A stretch of DNA of 64,000 bases from Oxalobacter sp. (GCA_017524145.1 JAFWUI010000020.1:1-64000); one strand, 5' to 3'. Numbered from the stretch's first letter, positions 44,665 to 54,921 are shown. A program made the numbers and translations. Notes: generated by a model from the letters alone, not told the origin.

Positions 44665-45157
44665 GAAAGACCTTCGCCAGGATTCTGCTGTTTCCAGCCA
44701 GGGGGCATCTGCTTCCGATGACCTTGTTTTTTCACCGATGCAGTTGAAGGACCTGCATGATGTCTATTACATCGAGCAGAGGGTGTTCCCCTATCATTGG
44801 ACATACCGGAACTTTGAGAGTTCGATTGCCATTGAGAACAGGGGGATTGTCCTGAGGGATGGCAATGGGACGATGATCGGGTACTTTGTTGCCTTGGATA
44901 TCGTTGACGAGATGGAACTCCTGAAAATTGCTGTCGGTAAGGAATTCCAAGGTAAAGGTTATGGGCGTATCTTGATGGATAAGGTCCTGGAGCTGGCCCG
45001 TCTTTTGGAAATGGAATCGGTTTTCCTGGAAGTCAGGGAATCCAATGCCCCGGCAATCGGCCTTTATAAGGCGACGGGATTCAAGACTGTCGGCATCCGT
45101 CCAGGTTACTATGTCCAACCCAAGGAAGATGCCCTTTTGATGAAGCTGAAACTATGA
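44657..45157 (+). CDS. rimI: Ribosomal protein S18-alanine N-acetyltransferase
   Basis: A 166-residue GNAT acetyltransferase. The acetyl-CoA loop VGKEFQGKGYGRILMDKV (about 95-112) and EVRESNAPAIGLYKATGFK (about 122-140) are typical of RimI, and the PYHWTYRNFESSI segment fits. A roughly 20-residue N-terminal extension is extra. Coupled to tsaB and overlapping the UDG gene by four bases. Confidence 0.93.
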   Translation: MPEKDLRQDSAVSSQGASASDDLVFSPMQLKDLHDVYYIEQRVFPYHWTYRNFESSIAIENRGIVLRDGNGTMIGYFVALDIVDEMELLKIAVGKEFQGKGYGRILMDKVLELARLLEMESVFLEVRESNAPAIGLYKATGFKTVGIRPGYYVQPKEDALLMKLKL

Positions 45158-45966
45158 GAACGCTGGACAATGCAACCCGTGCCGCTTATCTGAAGGAAAT
45201 GGGCATCACACTCTGGCAACAGCGTGATGTTCCGGTCGAAGAAGCGTTTTCCAGCCCATTGCCATCGGATGAAGCGGAAGGGCAGGCGGTTTCTCTTGGG
45301 CTTCCTTCTTCCGGAACTGCTGGACAGGCCACGGTTGTCATGGAGAAAGGACATCCTGCGGAGGGTACCCATCAAGATGCCTGGGAACAGTTGCTGGATG
45401 AAATCAACCATTGCCAGAACTGCCATCTCTGCCAGACGCGGAACAGGATTGTGCCGGGGGTAGGTGACAGGGATGCCGACTGGCTGTTTATCGGGGAAGG
45501 GCCAGGTTATTTCGAGGACCAGCAGGGCGAGCCGTTTGTCGGACGTTCCGGGAAGCTGCTCGACAATATGCTGGCAGGCATGATGCTGGAACGCGGCAGG
45601 AATGTCTATATTGCCAACATCGTCAAATGCAGGGCAAGCGAAGCTGGCAAAGACCGCCAGCCGACTGAAGAAGAAAGTGCTGTCTGTATGCCTTACCTTG
45701 AACGGCAGATAGCTCTGATCCAGCCCAAAATCATTGTGGCTCTGGGAAAAACAGCGGCAACCGCATTGCTGAACACCAGTCGGGAGAATTCATTGTCTTC
45801 CATGCGACGGAAGGTCCATTACTACCAGAGTGGCAGCCAGAAGATTCCAGTGGTCATTACGTACCATCCGTCTTATCTCTTAAGGACACCTCAGGGCAAA
45901 CAGCAGGCTTGGGAAGACCTCTGCATGGCGATGGAGACCCTCGAAAACAGCAGTGATGGCGCCTAG
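45154..45966 (+). CDS. Family 4 uracil-DNA glycosylase
   Basis: A 270-residue Fe-S uracil-DNA glycosylase that starts base-excision repair of deaminated cytosine. Cluster cysteines lie in CQNCHLC (about 86-92), CRASEAG and CMPYLERQI; GEGPGYFEDQQGEPFVGRSG (about 113-132) and ITYHPSYLLR (about 229-238) are the catalytic motifs. A low-conservation N-terminal stretch of about 70 residues is normal for the family. It overlaps rimI. Confidence 0.93.
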   Translation: MRTLDNATRAAYLKEMGITLWQQRDVPVEEAFSSPLPSDEAEGQAVSLGLPSSGTAGQATVVMEKGHPAEGTHQDAWEQLLDEINHCQNCHLCQTRNRIVPGVGDRDADWLFIGEGPGYFEDQQGEPFVGRSGKLLDNMLAGMMLERGRNVYIANIVKCRASEAGKDRQPTEEESAVCMPYLERQIALIQPKIIVALGKTAATALLNTSRENSLSSMRRKVHYYQSGSQKIPVVITYHPSYLLRTPQGKQQAWEDLCMAMETLENSSDGA

Positions 45967-45980
45967 GCCCTGAAGACCTG

Positions 45981-47231
45981 TCAATGGCGTTTTTCCTCAC
46001 CGATCAGATGCAGGGAGTCTTGGATCCGCTGGTTACGGCGATGCCACAGCATGACCAGAACCATGACTGAGGCGACCAGCGTGCCGAAGATTATAGTCAC
46101 CGTATTGACGGAAAGGTTCAGGGAAACCAGCAGGGAATAGAAACCCAGCATGGTCAGGATTGAGAGGTTCTCATTGAAGTTCTGTACAGCGATGGAATGT
46201 CCGGCGGAAAGCAGGACATGTCCACGGTGCTGCAATAGTGCATTCATCGGAACGACAAAGAAACCGCCTAATGCGCCGATGACAACCAGCAGGGGATAGG
46301 CGATCCATACTGAGTGGATTACGGTCATGACCATGATGACCAGCCCCATGGCGACACCCAGTGGCATCACTCTCAGGGAGCTTTTCAGTTTGACGAATTT
46401 TGCAGCTGAAACAGCACCGATGGCGACACCGACAGCGACGATCCCTTGGAGGAAAGCCGCTTTGTCCAATGTCATTTTCAGTGCTGTCTGCGCCCATTTC
46501 AGCACGATGAACTGGAGGGTTGCACCCGCTCCCCAGAAAAGGGTGGTGACAGCCAGGGAAATCTGCCCCAGTTTGTCTTTCCAGAGAGTTGTGAAGCTGA
46601 CGGAAAAGTTCTTGATAAGTTTGATTGGGTTGAGTGGTTGTTTCTCATACCGGGCACCGGTATCCGGAATCCTCAGGTTGAAAAGTGCAGCCAGGATATA
46701 GATGCCCAAAATTACAATCAATGCCGCTGCAGCAGGTGTATAGGCAAAGGGGATATGCGCCTGAAGGAAGGCGGAAACGTGTTTGTTGATCAGCGTACCG
46801 CCAAGCACTGTTCCCATGATGATGGAGGTCACGGTCAGGCCTTCGATCCAGCCGTTTGCAATCACCAGTTTTTCGGCAGGCAGCAGTTCTGTCAGGATGC
46901 CATATTTGGCAGGGGAATAGGCGGCGGCACCGATACCGACAATCGCATAGGCGGCTAGGGGATGGACGCCAATGAAAATCAGGGTGCAGCCGACGAATTT
47001 GATGGTGTTTGTTATGAACATCACCTTGCCTTTCGGCAGGGTGTCAGCAAAAGCACCGACAAAAGCAGCCAACCCGACATATGCCATCACGAAGAAAAGC
47101 CTCAGGAGCGGCGTCATCCAGTCAGGAGCTTTGATCTGCGCAAGTATTGCAATGGCGACAATCAACAGGGCATTGTCAGCCAAAGAAGAGAAAAACTCGG
47201 CAGCCATGACCGAATAGAAGCCTTTATTCAC
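45981..47231 (-). CDS. lplT: Lysophospholipid transporter LplT
   Basis: A 416-residue MFS-type flippase moving lysophosphatidylethanolamine into the cytoplasm for reacylation. FFSSLADNALLIVAIAIL at the start, AYSPAKYGILTELLPAEKLV and NGWIEGLTVTSIIMGTVLGG are LplT hallmarks. Enterobacterial genomes pair it with aas; here it stands alone, divergent from alr. Confidence 0.93.
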   Translation of the reverse strand: MNKGFYSVMAAEFFSSLADNALLIVAIAILAQIKAPDWMTPLLRLFFVMAYVGLAAFVGAFADTLPKGKVMFITNTIKFVGCTLIFIGVHPLAAYAIVGIGAAAYSPAKYGILTELLPAEKLVIANGWIEGLTVTSIIMGTVLGGTLINKHVSAFLQAHIPFAYTPAAAALIVILGIYILAALFNLRIPDTGARYEKQPLNPIKLIKNFSVSFTTLWKDKLGQISLAVTTLFWGAGATLQFIVLKWAQTALKMTLDKAAFLQGIVAVGVAIGAVSAAKFVKLKSSLRVMPLGVAMGLVIMVMTVIHSVWIAYPLLVVIGALGGFFVVPMNALLQHRGHVLLSAGHSIAVQNFNENLSILTMLGFYSLLVSLNLSVNTVTIIFGTLVASVMVLVMLWHRRNQRIQDSLHLIGEEKRH

Positions 47232-47448
47232 GCATACGTCTCCATGTCCAGCAGTCAGCAGTCTAGGATTTTACCGCATAATCAGTACCCCATCTATGGT
47301 TTTGGTGTCGGTCTTGTTTTGATACTGGATAATGACCAGCCCACATGCTGTATTGCCTATCGGATATGTTGGCGGTAAGATGCCTGTCTATTGTGGGGCT
47401 GGCCAAGCCTTCCCTATCCTGTAACCTGTTTTTGATGCTGGAATTCCC

Positions 47449-48528
47449 ATGACAAGACCGTTGACCGCCACGATTGACCTCAATGCAATGCGGCATAATT
47501 TTTCTGTTGTCCGTTCATCTGTTCCAAATGCAAAAGCCTGGGCTGTCGTCAAGGCTGATGCCTATGGTCATGGGCTTGAGCGTGCAGTCCGTGCGTTTGC
47601 AGATGCAGATGGTCTGGCATTGATTGAAATTGACCATGCCATCAATCTTCGGAAAACTGGCTGGCAGAAGCCAATTCTCCTGCTTGAAGGTTTCTTCAAG
47701 GCAGATGAGCTGCCAGAATTGGCTGAAAATGAAATCTCATTTGCAGTTGCCTGTGATGAACAGATGGCGATGCTGGAAAAGGCGGTACTGCCAAAGCCGG
47801 TCAATGTGCATCTGAAGATGAATTCCGGCATGAACCGGTTGGGATACCTTCCTTCTGCATACCGGACTGCTTATGAACGTCTCAGCAGGATTCCCAGCGT
47901 CAAGAGCATTTCTTATATGACGCATTTTGCAAATTCTGAAGACCCCAGTCATCCTAAGGTGCCGGTTTCAGAGCAACTGCGCCGTTTTGATGGGGCTACT
48001 GCAGGCCTTCCTGGCGAACGGAACCTGTCGAACTCTGCGGCAATCCTTCTGCATCCTTATATCCGGACTGACTGGGTCCGTCCTGGCATCATGCTGTATG
48101 GCGGTACGCCAGGTGGAAAGTCTGCTGAAGAATATGGTTTGATTGCGGCCATGTCATTAGACAGTGAAATCATCCAAATCCAGAACATCAGGAAAGGTGA
48201 TTCTGTTGGTTATGGTAGCCTTTTCACCGCTGAGGCAGACATGACCATCGGTGTCGTTGCCTGTGGGTATGCCGATGGCTATCCACGTGTTGCACCAGAA
48301 GGGACGCCAGTCATCGTGGATGGTGTCCGGACCCGGTTGGTTGGCCGTGTTTCGATGGATATGCTGACTGTTGACCTGACCCCTGTCAAAGGTGCGCATG
48401 TCGGCAGCAAAGTCAACCTATGGGGCAAGGAGCTGCCGATTGAGGAGGTTGCTGTGGCAGCAGGGACAGTGGGTTATGAATTGATGTGTGCATTGTCCAG
48501 CCGTCCCCAAGTCATTGAGTTGGACTGA
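47449..48528 (+). CDS. alr: Alanine racemase
   Basis: A 359-residue PLP enzyme interconverting L- and D-alanine for peptidoglycan. PLP lysine in VVKADAYGHG (about 33-42), LKMNSGMNRLGY (about 122-133) and the catalytic Tyr in VGYGSLF (about 251) are intact. It precedes radA by 36 bases. Confidence 0.96.
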   Translation: MTRPLTATIDLNAMRHNFSVVRSSVPNAKAWAVVKADAYGHGLERAVRAFADADGLALIEIDHAINLRKTGWQKPILLLEGFFKADELPELAENEISFAVACDEQMAMLEKAVLPKPVNVHLKMNSGMNRLGYLPSAYRTAYERLSRIPSVKSISYMTHFANSEDPSHPKVPVSEQLRRFDGATAGLPGERNLSNSAAILLHPYIRTDWVRPGIMLYGGTPGGKSAEEYGLIAAMSLDSEIIQIQNIRKGDSVGYGSLFTAEADMTIGVVACGYADGYPRVAPEGTPVIVDGVRTRLVGRVSMDMLTVDLTPVKGAHVGSKVNLWGKELPIEEVAVAAGTVGYELMCALSSRPQVIELD

Positions 48529-48564
48529 TTCCCTGCAACCGGTGTATCCAGACTGACAGCAACC

Positions 48565-49935
48565 ATGGCAAAAGCAAAGACCCAATATACCTGCAGTGCC
48601 TGTGGCAGTGTCAGTGCCAAATGGTCTGGCAAATGCCTTGCCTGCGGGGAGTGGAATACCATGGTTGAGACAGAAGCGGCTGCCACTTCTGGCAACCGCT
48701 TTTCTGCCAAACGTTCTGGCATTACCCAGACTTCCCCAGTCCTGTCGCTTGCTGATATTGAAGCTGTTGATGTCCCCCGGATCATTTCTGGCATCGATGA
48801 ATTTGACCGGGTACTGGGCGGTGGATTGGTGCCTGGTGGCGTTGTCCTGATTGGCGGGGATCCTGGTATCGGGAAATCAACGCTGTTGCTCCAGACATTG
48901 GTCAATCTTTCCAAAACGAAAAAAGTGCTTTATGTCAGTGGTGAGGAGTCTGGTCCCCAGGTTGCATTAAGGGCGAAACGTCTTGGCCTTGATGCCCGGA
49001 ACCTTCAGATGCAGGCAGAAATCCAGCTGGAGAAAATCCTGGATACCCTGGATACTGTCAAGCCTCAGGTTGCTGTCATCGATTCCATCCAGACCATCTA
49101 TTCTGATGCATTGACTTCTGCACCGGGCTCAGTTGCCCAGGTCAGGGAATGTGCAGCCCAATTGACCAGGCACGCAAAGGTGTCTGGTACCACCATCATC
49201 ATGGTCGGCCATGTCACCAAGGAGGGGGCACTGGCTGGTCCTCGGGTGCTTGAGCATAACGTCGATACTGTCCTGTATTTTGAAGGGGATACCCATTCCA
49301 GTTTCCGGTTGGTCAGGGCTTTCAAGAACCGTTTTGGGGCAGTCAATGAGCTGGGTGTGTTTGCCATGACCGATAAAGGGCTGAAAGGCGTTTCCAATCC
49401 TTCGGCATTGTTCCTGACACGTCATGACCAGCAGATTGCGGGCTCTTGTGTCATGGCGACATTGGAAGGGATGCGTCCGCTTTTGGTTGAGATACAGGCG
49501 TTGGTCGATGCGTCACCGACACCCAATGCACGGCGCTTGTCCGTTGGCTTGGAACAGAACCGTCTGGCAATGCTGCTGGCTGTGATGCATCGCCATGCCA
49601 ATATCTCGGCTTATGACCAGGATGTGTTCATCAATGCTGTCGGCGGTGTGAAAATCAGTGAGCCCGCAGCCGATCTGGCTGTCTTGCTTGCCATCTACTC
49701 TTCGCTGCGCAACAAACCACTGCCCAAAGGGCTGGTCGTTTTTGGTGAAGTGGGATTGGCTGGCGAAATCCGGCCAGCCCCAAGAGGGCAGGAACGGTTA
49801 CGTGAAGCCGTGAAACTGGGCTTTACCACTGCACTCATCCCACGGTCCAACATGACCCGTCAAGGGGTAAAGGGACTGGAAATCATTGGGGTCGAACGCA
49901 TTGAAGAAGCGTTTGCCAAAATCCGGGAACTTTAA
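48565..49935 (+). CDS. radA: DNA repair protein RadA
   Basis: A 456-residue RecA-like helicase helping process recombination intermediates. Four-cysteine zinc finger YTCSACG and CLACGEWNT (C10, C13, C24, C27), Walker A GDPGIGKST (98-106), the RadA-specific KNRFG (about 253-257), and a C-terminal Lon-like domain. Complete. Follows alr in the same direction. Confidence 0.96.
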   Translation: MAKAKTQYTCSACGSVSAKWSGKCLACGEWNTMVETEAAATSGNRFSAKRSGITQTSPVLSLADIEAVDVPRIISGIDEFDRVLGGGLVPGGVVLIGGDPGIGKSTLLLQTLVNLSKTKKVLYVSGEESGPQVALRAKRLGLDARNLQMQAEIQLEKILDTLDTVKPQVAVIDSIQTIYSDALTSAPGSVAQVRECAAQLTRHAKVSGTTIIMVGHVTKEGALAGPRVLEHNVDTVLYFEGDTHSSFRLVRAFKNRFGAVNELGVFAMTDKGLKGVSNPSALFLTRHDQQIAGSCVMATLEGMRPLLVEIQALVDASPTPNARRLSVGLEQNRLAMLLAVMHRHANISAYDQDVFINAVGGVKISEPAADLAVLLAIYSSLRNKPLPKGLVVFGEVGLAGEIRPAPRGQERLREAVKLGFTTALIPRSNMTRQGVKGLEIIGVERIEEAFAKIREL

Positions 49936-49941
49936 GTCCTT

Positions 49942-50382
49942 TCAACGGATCCAAGGCAGCTGATGGTATATCCAGCCATTGATATGACCACGCTGCCCTG
50001 ATGCATCGGCTTTTCCTTCAAAGCCTTCCAGAATGTTCATCGCAGAAGTGAATCCGGCTTCTTTCAATGCGATGGCTGCTTTGACAGAGCGCCTTGCACC
50101 ACGGCAGAGCAGGAGCAGGACATTGTCTTTGGGGAAGCGTCTGGCTATCTCTGGAACAAACAGTGGATTGAGGACAGCAGGGGTTCCACATTGCCAGGGA
50201 ACCAGTTGGCTGTCAGGGACATGCCCAATCAGCCGGTACTCTTCAGGTGTCCGGACATCGACTATCACAGCATCTCCATCCTGGACCAACTGCCATGCTT
50301 GTTTAGGCGTCACATCGCCTGCATAGGGTAGACCGGTTTCCAGTGCTTTGGCTTTTGCCTGCCTGATGATTTCAGATTCCAT
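49942..50382 (-). CDS. Rhodanese-domain protein
   Basis: A 146-residue single-domain rhodanese (sulfurtransferase). DVRTPEEYRLIGHVPDSQLV (about 42-61) and active loop LCRGARRSV with the catalytic Cys near residue 94 are visible. Cytoplasmic, unlinked to any obvious sulfur pathway; it converges with radA. Confidence 0.88.
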   Translation of the reverse strand: MESEIIRQAKAKALETGLPYAGDVTPKQAWQLVQDGDAVIVDVRTPEEYRLIGHVPDSQLVPWQCGTPAVLNPLFVPEIARRFPKDNVLLLLCRGARRSVKAAIALKEAGFTSAMNILEGFEGKADASGQRGHINGWIYHQLPWIR

Positions 50383-50428
50383 CGTTTATATCCTTAATTG
50401 AATTTCTTGGACAGTGTCCTGTGTCCGC

Positions 50429-50905
50429 TCAGACCTTGCCGTTTTTCTTCCGTTCATGGATATGGTCGATATGTACACATTCCGTCTTTGATGTCAGCTT
50501 CTCTGGGGAGAATGCAGGACAGGCTAGGGCATCAAGGATGCGGCAGTTATCGACACCGGCTTCCTGTGTACACCGGCTTCGAAGGTCCCTGAGCTGTGTT
50601 TCCAGTAGTTTCAGTTCCTCAATACGTTGTGTCACATGACCGATATGGGCATCGATCAAGGCATTGACTTTCAAGCAGTTCGCACCAGGAAGGTCATGGT
50701 AATCCAGGAGCAGCCGGATTTCATCCAACGACATATCAAGCAGCCGGCAATGCTGGATGAAGCGCAGCCGTTCTATATGGGCTTCCGTGTAATGCCGGTA
50801 GTTGCTGCCAGTCCGTTCTGGTTCCGGCATCAAGCCCGCTTTTTCGTAATAACGGATTGTCCCTGCCTGCAGTCCGCTTTTCCTTGCCAAGTCACCGATT
50901 TTCAT
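50429..50905 (-). CDS. cadR: MerR-family cadmium/lead regulator
   Basis: A 158-residue MerR-type activator. N-terminal MKIGDLARKSGLQAGTIRYYEK DNA-binding helix, dimer helix, then metal-binding cysteines: C77-like NCLKV and the DNCRILDALACPAFSP loop (C near 120 and 127), as in CadR. The His-rich tail (CVHIDHIHERKK) also fits. Divergent from the cadA-like ATPase and expected to act at the 19-bp-spacer promoter between them. Confidence 0.92.
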   Translation of the reverse strand: MKIGDLARKSGLQAGTIRYYEKAGLMPEPERTGSNYRHYTEAHIERLRFIQHCRLLDMSLDEIRLLLDYHDLPGANCLKVNALIDAHIGHVTQRIEELKLLETQLRDLRSRCTQEAGVDNCRILDALACPAFSPEKLTSKTECVHIDHIHERKKNGKV

Positions 50906-50942
50906 TCAGATACCTTATTTGCCATCATGCATTCATCAATTG

Positions 50943-50973
50943 TTGACTTTATAGCAACTATAAGGTTTTTAAT
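50943..50973 (+). promoter_or_regulatory. MerR-type promoter/operator for the metal ATPase
   Basis: -35 TTGACT (50943-50948) and -10 TTTAAT (50968-50973) are separated by 19 bp, the over-long spacer that MerR proteins correct. The spacer includes most of the imperfect dyad CTTTATAGCAACTATAAGG (50947-50965), the likely CadR binding site. Confidence 0.8.
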
Positions 50974-51001
50974 GACTGGAAATCAATATCGGGGAAAGGC
51001 A

Positions 51002-53362
51002 ATGCCGGGATTCCATCAAAAGCACCGTCACCTGAAGCAGGCTCGTCAGGATGAAGGAGCCTCACGGTCTATTGCCTGTGGCTGTTGTCATGATGAGGTT
51101 CATGACCATCACGGATCTGGACATCTGCACCACGCATGCCATCACCCTGTGTCTGACAGCCATATACATGGATATCATGACCATCCTCATAGCTGCGCCT
51201 GCCTGCATGGATGTGGGGAACGGGCAGAGAAGGTGGCAGCAATCCCGGTAGATGCGGTGGTTTTCAGGATTCCAGGTATGGATTGTCCAGTTGAGGAAAA
51301 CGATATCCGTTCCATCCTTGCAGGAATCCCAGGAATCAAATCGCTCCATTTCCGTCTGGCAGAGAGGAAACTTGGCATTGAAGCCGGTGAAGGCACCATC
51401 CAGGAATGCCTGTCCGCAATACGCCGTTCTGGCTATCAGGCTGATATCGTAACGTCAGGAAAATCGGCTGATACCCAGGAACCTGATGAAGATACCTGGA
51501 AGATGTGGACTGCGCTTGCCATTGCCTGCATCGTTGAAGTCATCGAGCTTTTTTTCTCGGACATCAGCCCATACTTCATCTTCGATTTCGGTTCGATGGG
51601 ATTGTCTTTGGTTGCCATCGTGCTGGCGGGATTCCAGACATACCGGAAGGGCATTGCCGCCTTGCTGCGCCTGAAACTGAACATCAATGCGTTGATGGCA
51701 GTCGCTGTAACCGGCGCATTCCTCATCGGGGAATGGTCTGAAGCAGCCATGGTCATGGCGCTGTTTTCAGTCTCTGAATGGCTGGAACGAAAAGCGGCTA
51801 TCCGGGCAGACAATGCCATCAAACAGTTGCTGGACCTGACACCAGATACTGCAGAAGTCCTTGATCATGGTCAGTGGGAACAGCATGCAGTCAAAGACAT
51901 CCCGGTCAATGCGTTGGTCAGGGTACGTCCTGGCCAGCGGATCCCATTGGATGGCATCGTACAGGATGGGAACAGTCTGGTGGACCAATCGGCAGTGACT
52001 GGGGAAAGCATTCCTGTCAGTAAACAGAACGGTGACCTGGTATTGGCGGGGACAGTCAACCAGAATGGCATCCTTCATGTCAAAGTGACATCATCTGCCT
52101 CTGAGACAGTCGCAGCAAGGATTATCCGTACTGTTGAAGAAGCGCGGGAGGCAAAAGCACCTTTTGCACAGTTCATTGACAGGTTTGCAGCCATCTACAC
52201 ACCGATGGTTTTTGTCATTGCATCAGTTATTGCACTGGGTTGTCCTTTCCTGATGGGCATGACATGGCTCCAGTCGTGCTACCGTGCACTGGCCATACTG
52301 GTCATCGCCTGTCCCTGTGCTTTGGTCATTTCAACCCCTGTCACATTGGTCAGTGGACTGGCAGCCGCCGCCAGGAAAGGCATCTTGATTAAAGGAGGCG
52401 TTTTCCTCGAACATGCCCGGAAAATCAGGTTATTGGCATTGGACAAGACTGGAACAGTCACTGAAGGGAAACCGAAACTCCAGCATTACCATATCCTGAC
52501 AGACCGTTATCCGGAAAGTGATATCCTGGCTTGGGCTTCTGTCTTGAGCAGCCATTCAGACCATCCGGTTTCAAAAGCCATTACGAAGGGGCTCCCTGAT
52601 ACTGATACTGTCTGTGGATGTGGAGACTTTGTGGAAATACCAGGAAAAGGCATCAGCGCAATAGTTGATGGTCAACTGCTGAGACTGGGCAATGTGGCTT
52701 GGATTTCAGAAATAAATGGGCTGGATGACACGGTTTCAAAACATCTCCATAGCGCTATGGAAAAAGGCTATACCATCGCATTATTGGCAACGGATGCTGG
52801 TGTCCTGGCGGTGTTTGCAATTGCCGATATCATAAAATCAACTTCAAGGAATGCTGTCAACTTATTGAATAAATTGGGAATAGAAGCTGTCTTATTGACA
52901 GGGGACAATATCAAGACTGCCCAGGCTATTGCCCATGAAGCCGGTATTGCTGAAGTCAGGGCTCAGTTGTTGCCGACGGAAAAATCACAGGCAGTCCTTA
53001 ATCTGAAAAGCAGGAATGCCAAAGGTCTGGTTGCCATGGCTGGGGATGGCATCAATGATGCCCCTGCCTTGGTTACAGCAGATATCGGTATTGCAATGGG
53101 GCAGACGGGAACCGATATTGCGATGGAAGCTGCTGATGTTGTCATCATGAATGATGATTTGGGCAATATTCCTGAATTCATCCAATTATCCAAGGACACT
53201 TTCAGCATCCTGATACAGAACATCTCCTTTGCCTTGGTGGTCAAATTCATTTTCATTGCCTTGGCATTGATGGGTATGGCAACGATGTGGATGGCTGTCT
53301 TTGCCGATATCGGCACAACCTTGATTGTGCTGTTCAATGGATTGCGGATGCTCCGCAAATAA
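51002..53362 (+). CDS. cadA: Heavy-metal P1B-type ATPase (cadmium/zinc/lead)
   Basis: A 786-residue inner-membrane metal exporter. His/Cys-rich N-terminus (DHHGSGHLHHACHHP and HGYHDHPHSCACLHGC, residues 34-71), an HMA domain with GMDCPVEEND (92-101; the CadA-type GMDCxxEE), eight-span P-type fold, CPC in the metal channel (about 437), phosphorylated Asp in DKTGT (about 481) and GDGIND. Specificity for Cd/Zn/Pb follows from GMDC and CPC. ATG 51002 is chosen; the long upstream frame lies antisense to cadR and before the promoter. Confidence 0.94.
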   Translation: MPGFHQKHRHLKQARQDEGASRSIACGCCHDEVHDHHGSGHLHHACHHPVSDSHIHGYHDHPHSCACLHGCGERAEKVAAIPVDAVVFRIPGMDCPVEENDIRSILAGIPGIKSLHFRLAERKLGIEAGEGTIQECLSAIRRSGYQADIVTSGKSADTQEPDEDTWKMWTALAIACIVEVIELFFSDISPYFIFDFGSMGLSLVAIVLAGFQTYRKGIAALLRLKLNINALMAVAVTGAFLIGEWSEAAMVMALFSVSEWLERKAAIRADNAIKQLLDLTPDTAEVLDHGQWEQHAVKDIPVNALVRVRPGQRIPLDGIVQDGNSLVDQSAVTGESIPVSKQNGDLVLAGTVNQNGILHVKVTSSASETVAARIIRTVEEAREAKAPFAQFIDRFAAIYTPMVFVIASVIALGCPFLMGMTWLQSCYRALAILVIACPCALVISTPVTLVSGLAAAARKGILIKGGVFLEHARKIRLLALDKTGTVTEGKPKLQHYHILTDRYPESDILAWASVLSSHSDHPVSKAITKGLPDTDTVCGCGDFVEIPGKGISAIVDGQLLRLGNVAWISEINGLDDTVSKHLHSAMEKGYTIALLATDAGVLAVFAIADIIKSTSRNAVNLLNKLGIEAVLLTGDNIKTAQAIAHEAGIAEVRAQLLPTEKSQAVLNLKSRNAKGLVAMAGDGINDAPALVTADIGIAMGQTGTDIAMEAADVVIMNDDLGNIPEFIQLSKDTFSILIQNISFALVVKFIFIALALMGMATMWMAVFADIGTTLIVLFNGLRMLRK

Positions 53363-53411
53363 AAGAGAAATGTTCTTAAAACATCCTTGTAACCCAATGA
53401 AATAACTTATG

Positions 53412-54827
53412 TTATGGTAGAACCTTTCCTGGATTCATCAACCCCAGGGGGTCAATCGCCTGCTTGATCTGCCGCATCAACTGGATTTCGGTGTCATCCT
53501 TGTAATGGACGTTCTTTTGATGCTTCAAGGCACCCAGTCCATGCTCCGCAGAAATGGCGCCGTTGAACCGGACAACATTGTCGTAGACAACTTGGTTGAC
53601 CGCATCCTGTTTTGCCAGGAATTCATCATCTTCGATACCTTCAGGGGCACCGACATTGTAATGGAGGCTGCCATCCCCAAGATGCCCGAAAACCGTCATC
53701 CGGCATCCGGGAAACGCTGCCTGTAATCTGGCATCGGTGTCTGCCATAAATGCTGGGATCTGCGAAACAGGTACTGAAATATCATGTTTGATGTTTTTCC
53801 CAGCTCTTGCCTGGGCTTCAGGAATGTTTTCGCGGAGCATCCACATGGTTTTGGACTGTGCAATGGACTGTGCAATACAGGCATCGACAACAGAGCCATT
53901 TTCAAAAGCTGTCTGCAAGATTGCTTCCATGATGTCCGCCAAAGCGTCTTCTGAGTTGCCGCCATTGAGTTCCATCAAGACATGATAGGGGGACGTTGAG
54001 GACAATGGTGGGCGCAGGTCAGGAAAATGTTTCAGGACAACGTCAAGGCTCTGCCGTGAAATCAGTTCAAAGGTTGTCAACAGGGTATCAGCCTGTGCCT
54101 TGGCTGTGTTCAGCAGGTTCAATGCATCAGAGGGGCTTTCAACGGCGGCAAATGCTGTCTGCCTGTAACGGGGATTCGGGAAAAGTTTCAGGACAGCGGC
54201 GGTGATGATGCCCAATGTGCCTTCCGATCCGATGAACAGGTCGCGGAGATCATAGCCTGTATTGTTCTTGCGGAGTTTATAAAGGCCATCCCAGATGATG
54301 CCGTCAGGCAGGACGACCTGGAGTCCCAGGCAGAGGTTCCGTGCCGTGCCATACCGTAAAACGGAAGTGCCGCCTGCATTTGCCGCCAGGTTCCCGCCAA
54401 TCATGCAGGAGCCTGAAGACGCCAAGGTCAAGGGAAACATCCGGTCAACCTGTCCGGCAGCTGTATGGATATTGTCAAGGATGCATCCCGCTTCAACCGT
54501 CATGGTATTGTTGTCTGCATCAACTTCAAGGATATGGTTCATCCGTTTCAATGAAAGGACTATGGCATTCCCTTTGCTGTCTGGCACACTGCCAAGCACG
54601 GTACCGGTGTTTCCGCCTTGAGGGACAACCGGTATCCAGTACTGGTGGCAGAGCTGCATGATGGCAGAGACTTCACCGACATCAGCAGGCAGGATGACTG
54701 CCAAAGCATTGCCGGTAAACCGTCTGCGCACGTCTGTCAGGTAGGGCAGAAATGACTGTTTGTCTGTCAGGACGGCATCTGCACCGACCACTGCCTGGCA
54801 TTGTTCAAGAAAAGCCGTTGATTCCAT
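53412..54827 (-). CDS. FAD-linked 2-hydroxyacid dehydrogenase (GlcD/Dld/D2HGDH type)
   Basis: A 471-residue flavoenzyme. FAD-binding PQGGNTGTVLGSVPD (about 68-82), ASSGSCMIGGNLAANAGG and FIGSEGTLGIITAAVLK are the vanillyl-alcohol-oxidase fold markers; C-terminal FGHLGDGSLHYNV and GAISAEHGLG are metal/substrate-site motifs shared by D-lactate and D-2-hydroxyglutarate dehydrogenases. Which 2-hydroxyacid is used cannot be told. Start 54827 (MESTAFLEQ) is preferred; the frame opens earlier at 54908 without ribosome site. It diverges from the YihY-family gene. Confidence 0.9.
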   Translation of the reverse strand: MESTAFLEQCQAVVGADAVLTDKQSFLPYLTDVRRRFTGNALAVILPADVGEVSAIMQLCHQYWIPVVPQGGNTGTVLGSVPDSKGNAIVLSLKRMNHILEVDADNNTMTVEAGCILDNIHTAAGQVDRMFPLTLASSGSCMIGGNLAANAGGTSVLRYGTARNLCLGLQVVLPDGIIWDGLYKLRKNNTGYDLRDLFIGSEGTLGIITAAVLKLFPNPRYRQTAFAAVESPSDALNLLNTAKAQADTLLTTFELISRQSLDVVLKHFPDLRPPLSSTSPYHVLMELNGGNSEDALADIMEAILQTAFENGSVVDACIAQSIAQSKTMWMLRENIPEAQARAGKNIKHDISVPVSQIPAFMADTDARLQAAFPGCRMTVFGHLGDGSLHYNVGAPEGIEDDEFLAKQDAVNQVVYDNVVRFNGAISAEHGLGALKHQKNVHYKDDTEIQLMRQIKQAIDPLGLMNPGKVLP

Positions 54828-54921
54828 GAAACGTAAAAAATAGTGGTTCTGTAAAAGGAAAAGCTTTGTTATGCTTGTTACCCAAGATATTCTTTGGTCA
54901 GCGTCCATATTTTAAACGCTT

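Noticed and set aside
50627..51001. N-terminal extension of the metal ATPase
   Set aside because: It lies antisense to cadR and upstream of the MerR-type promoter, so it cannot be part of the message made from that promoter.
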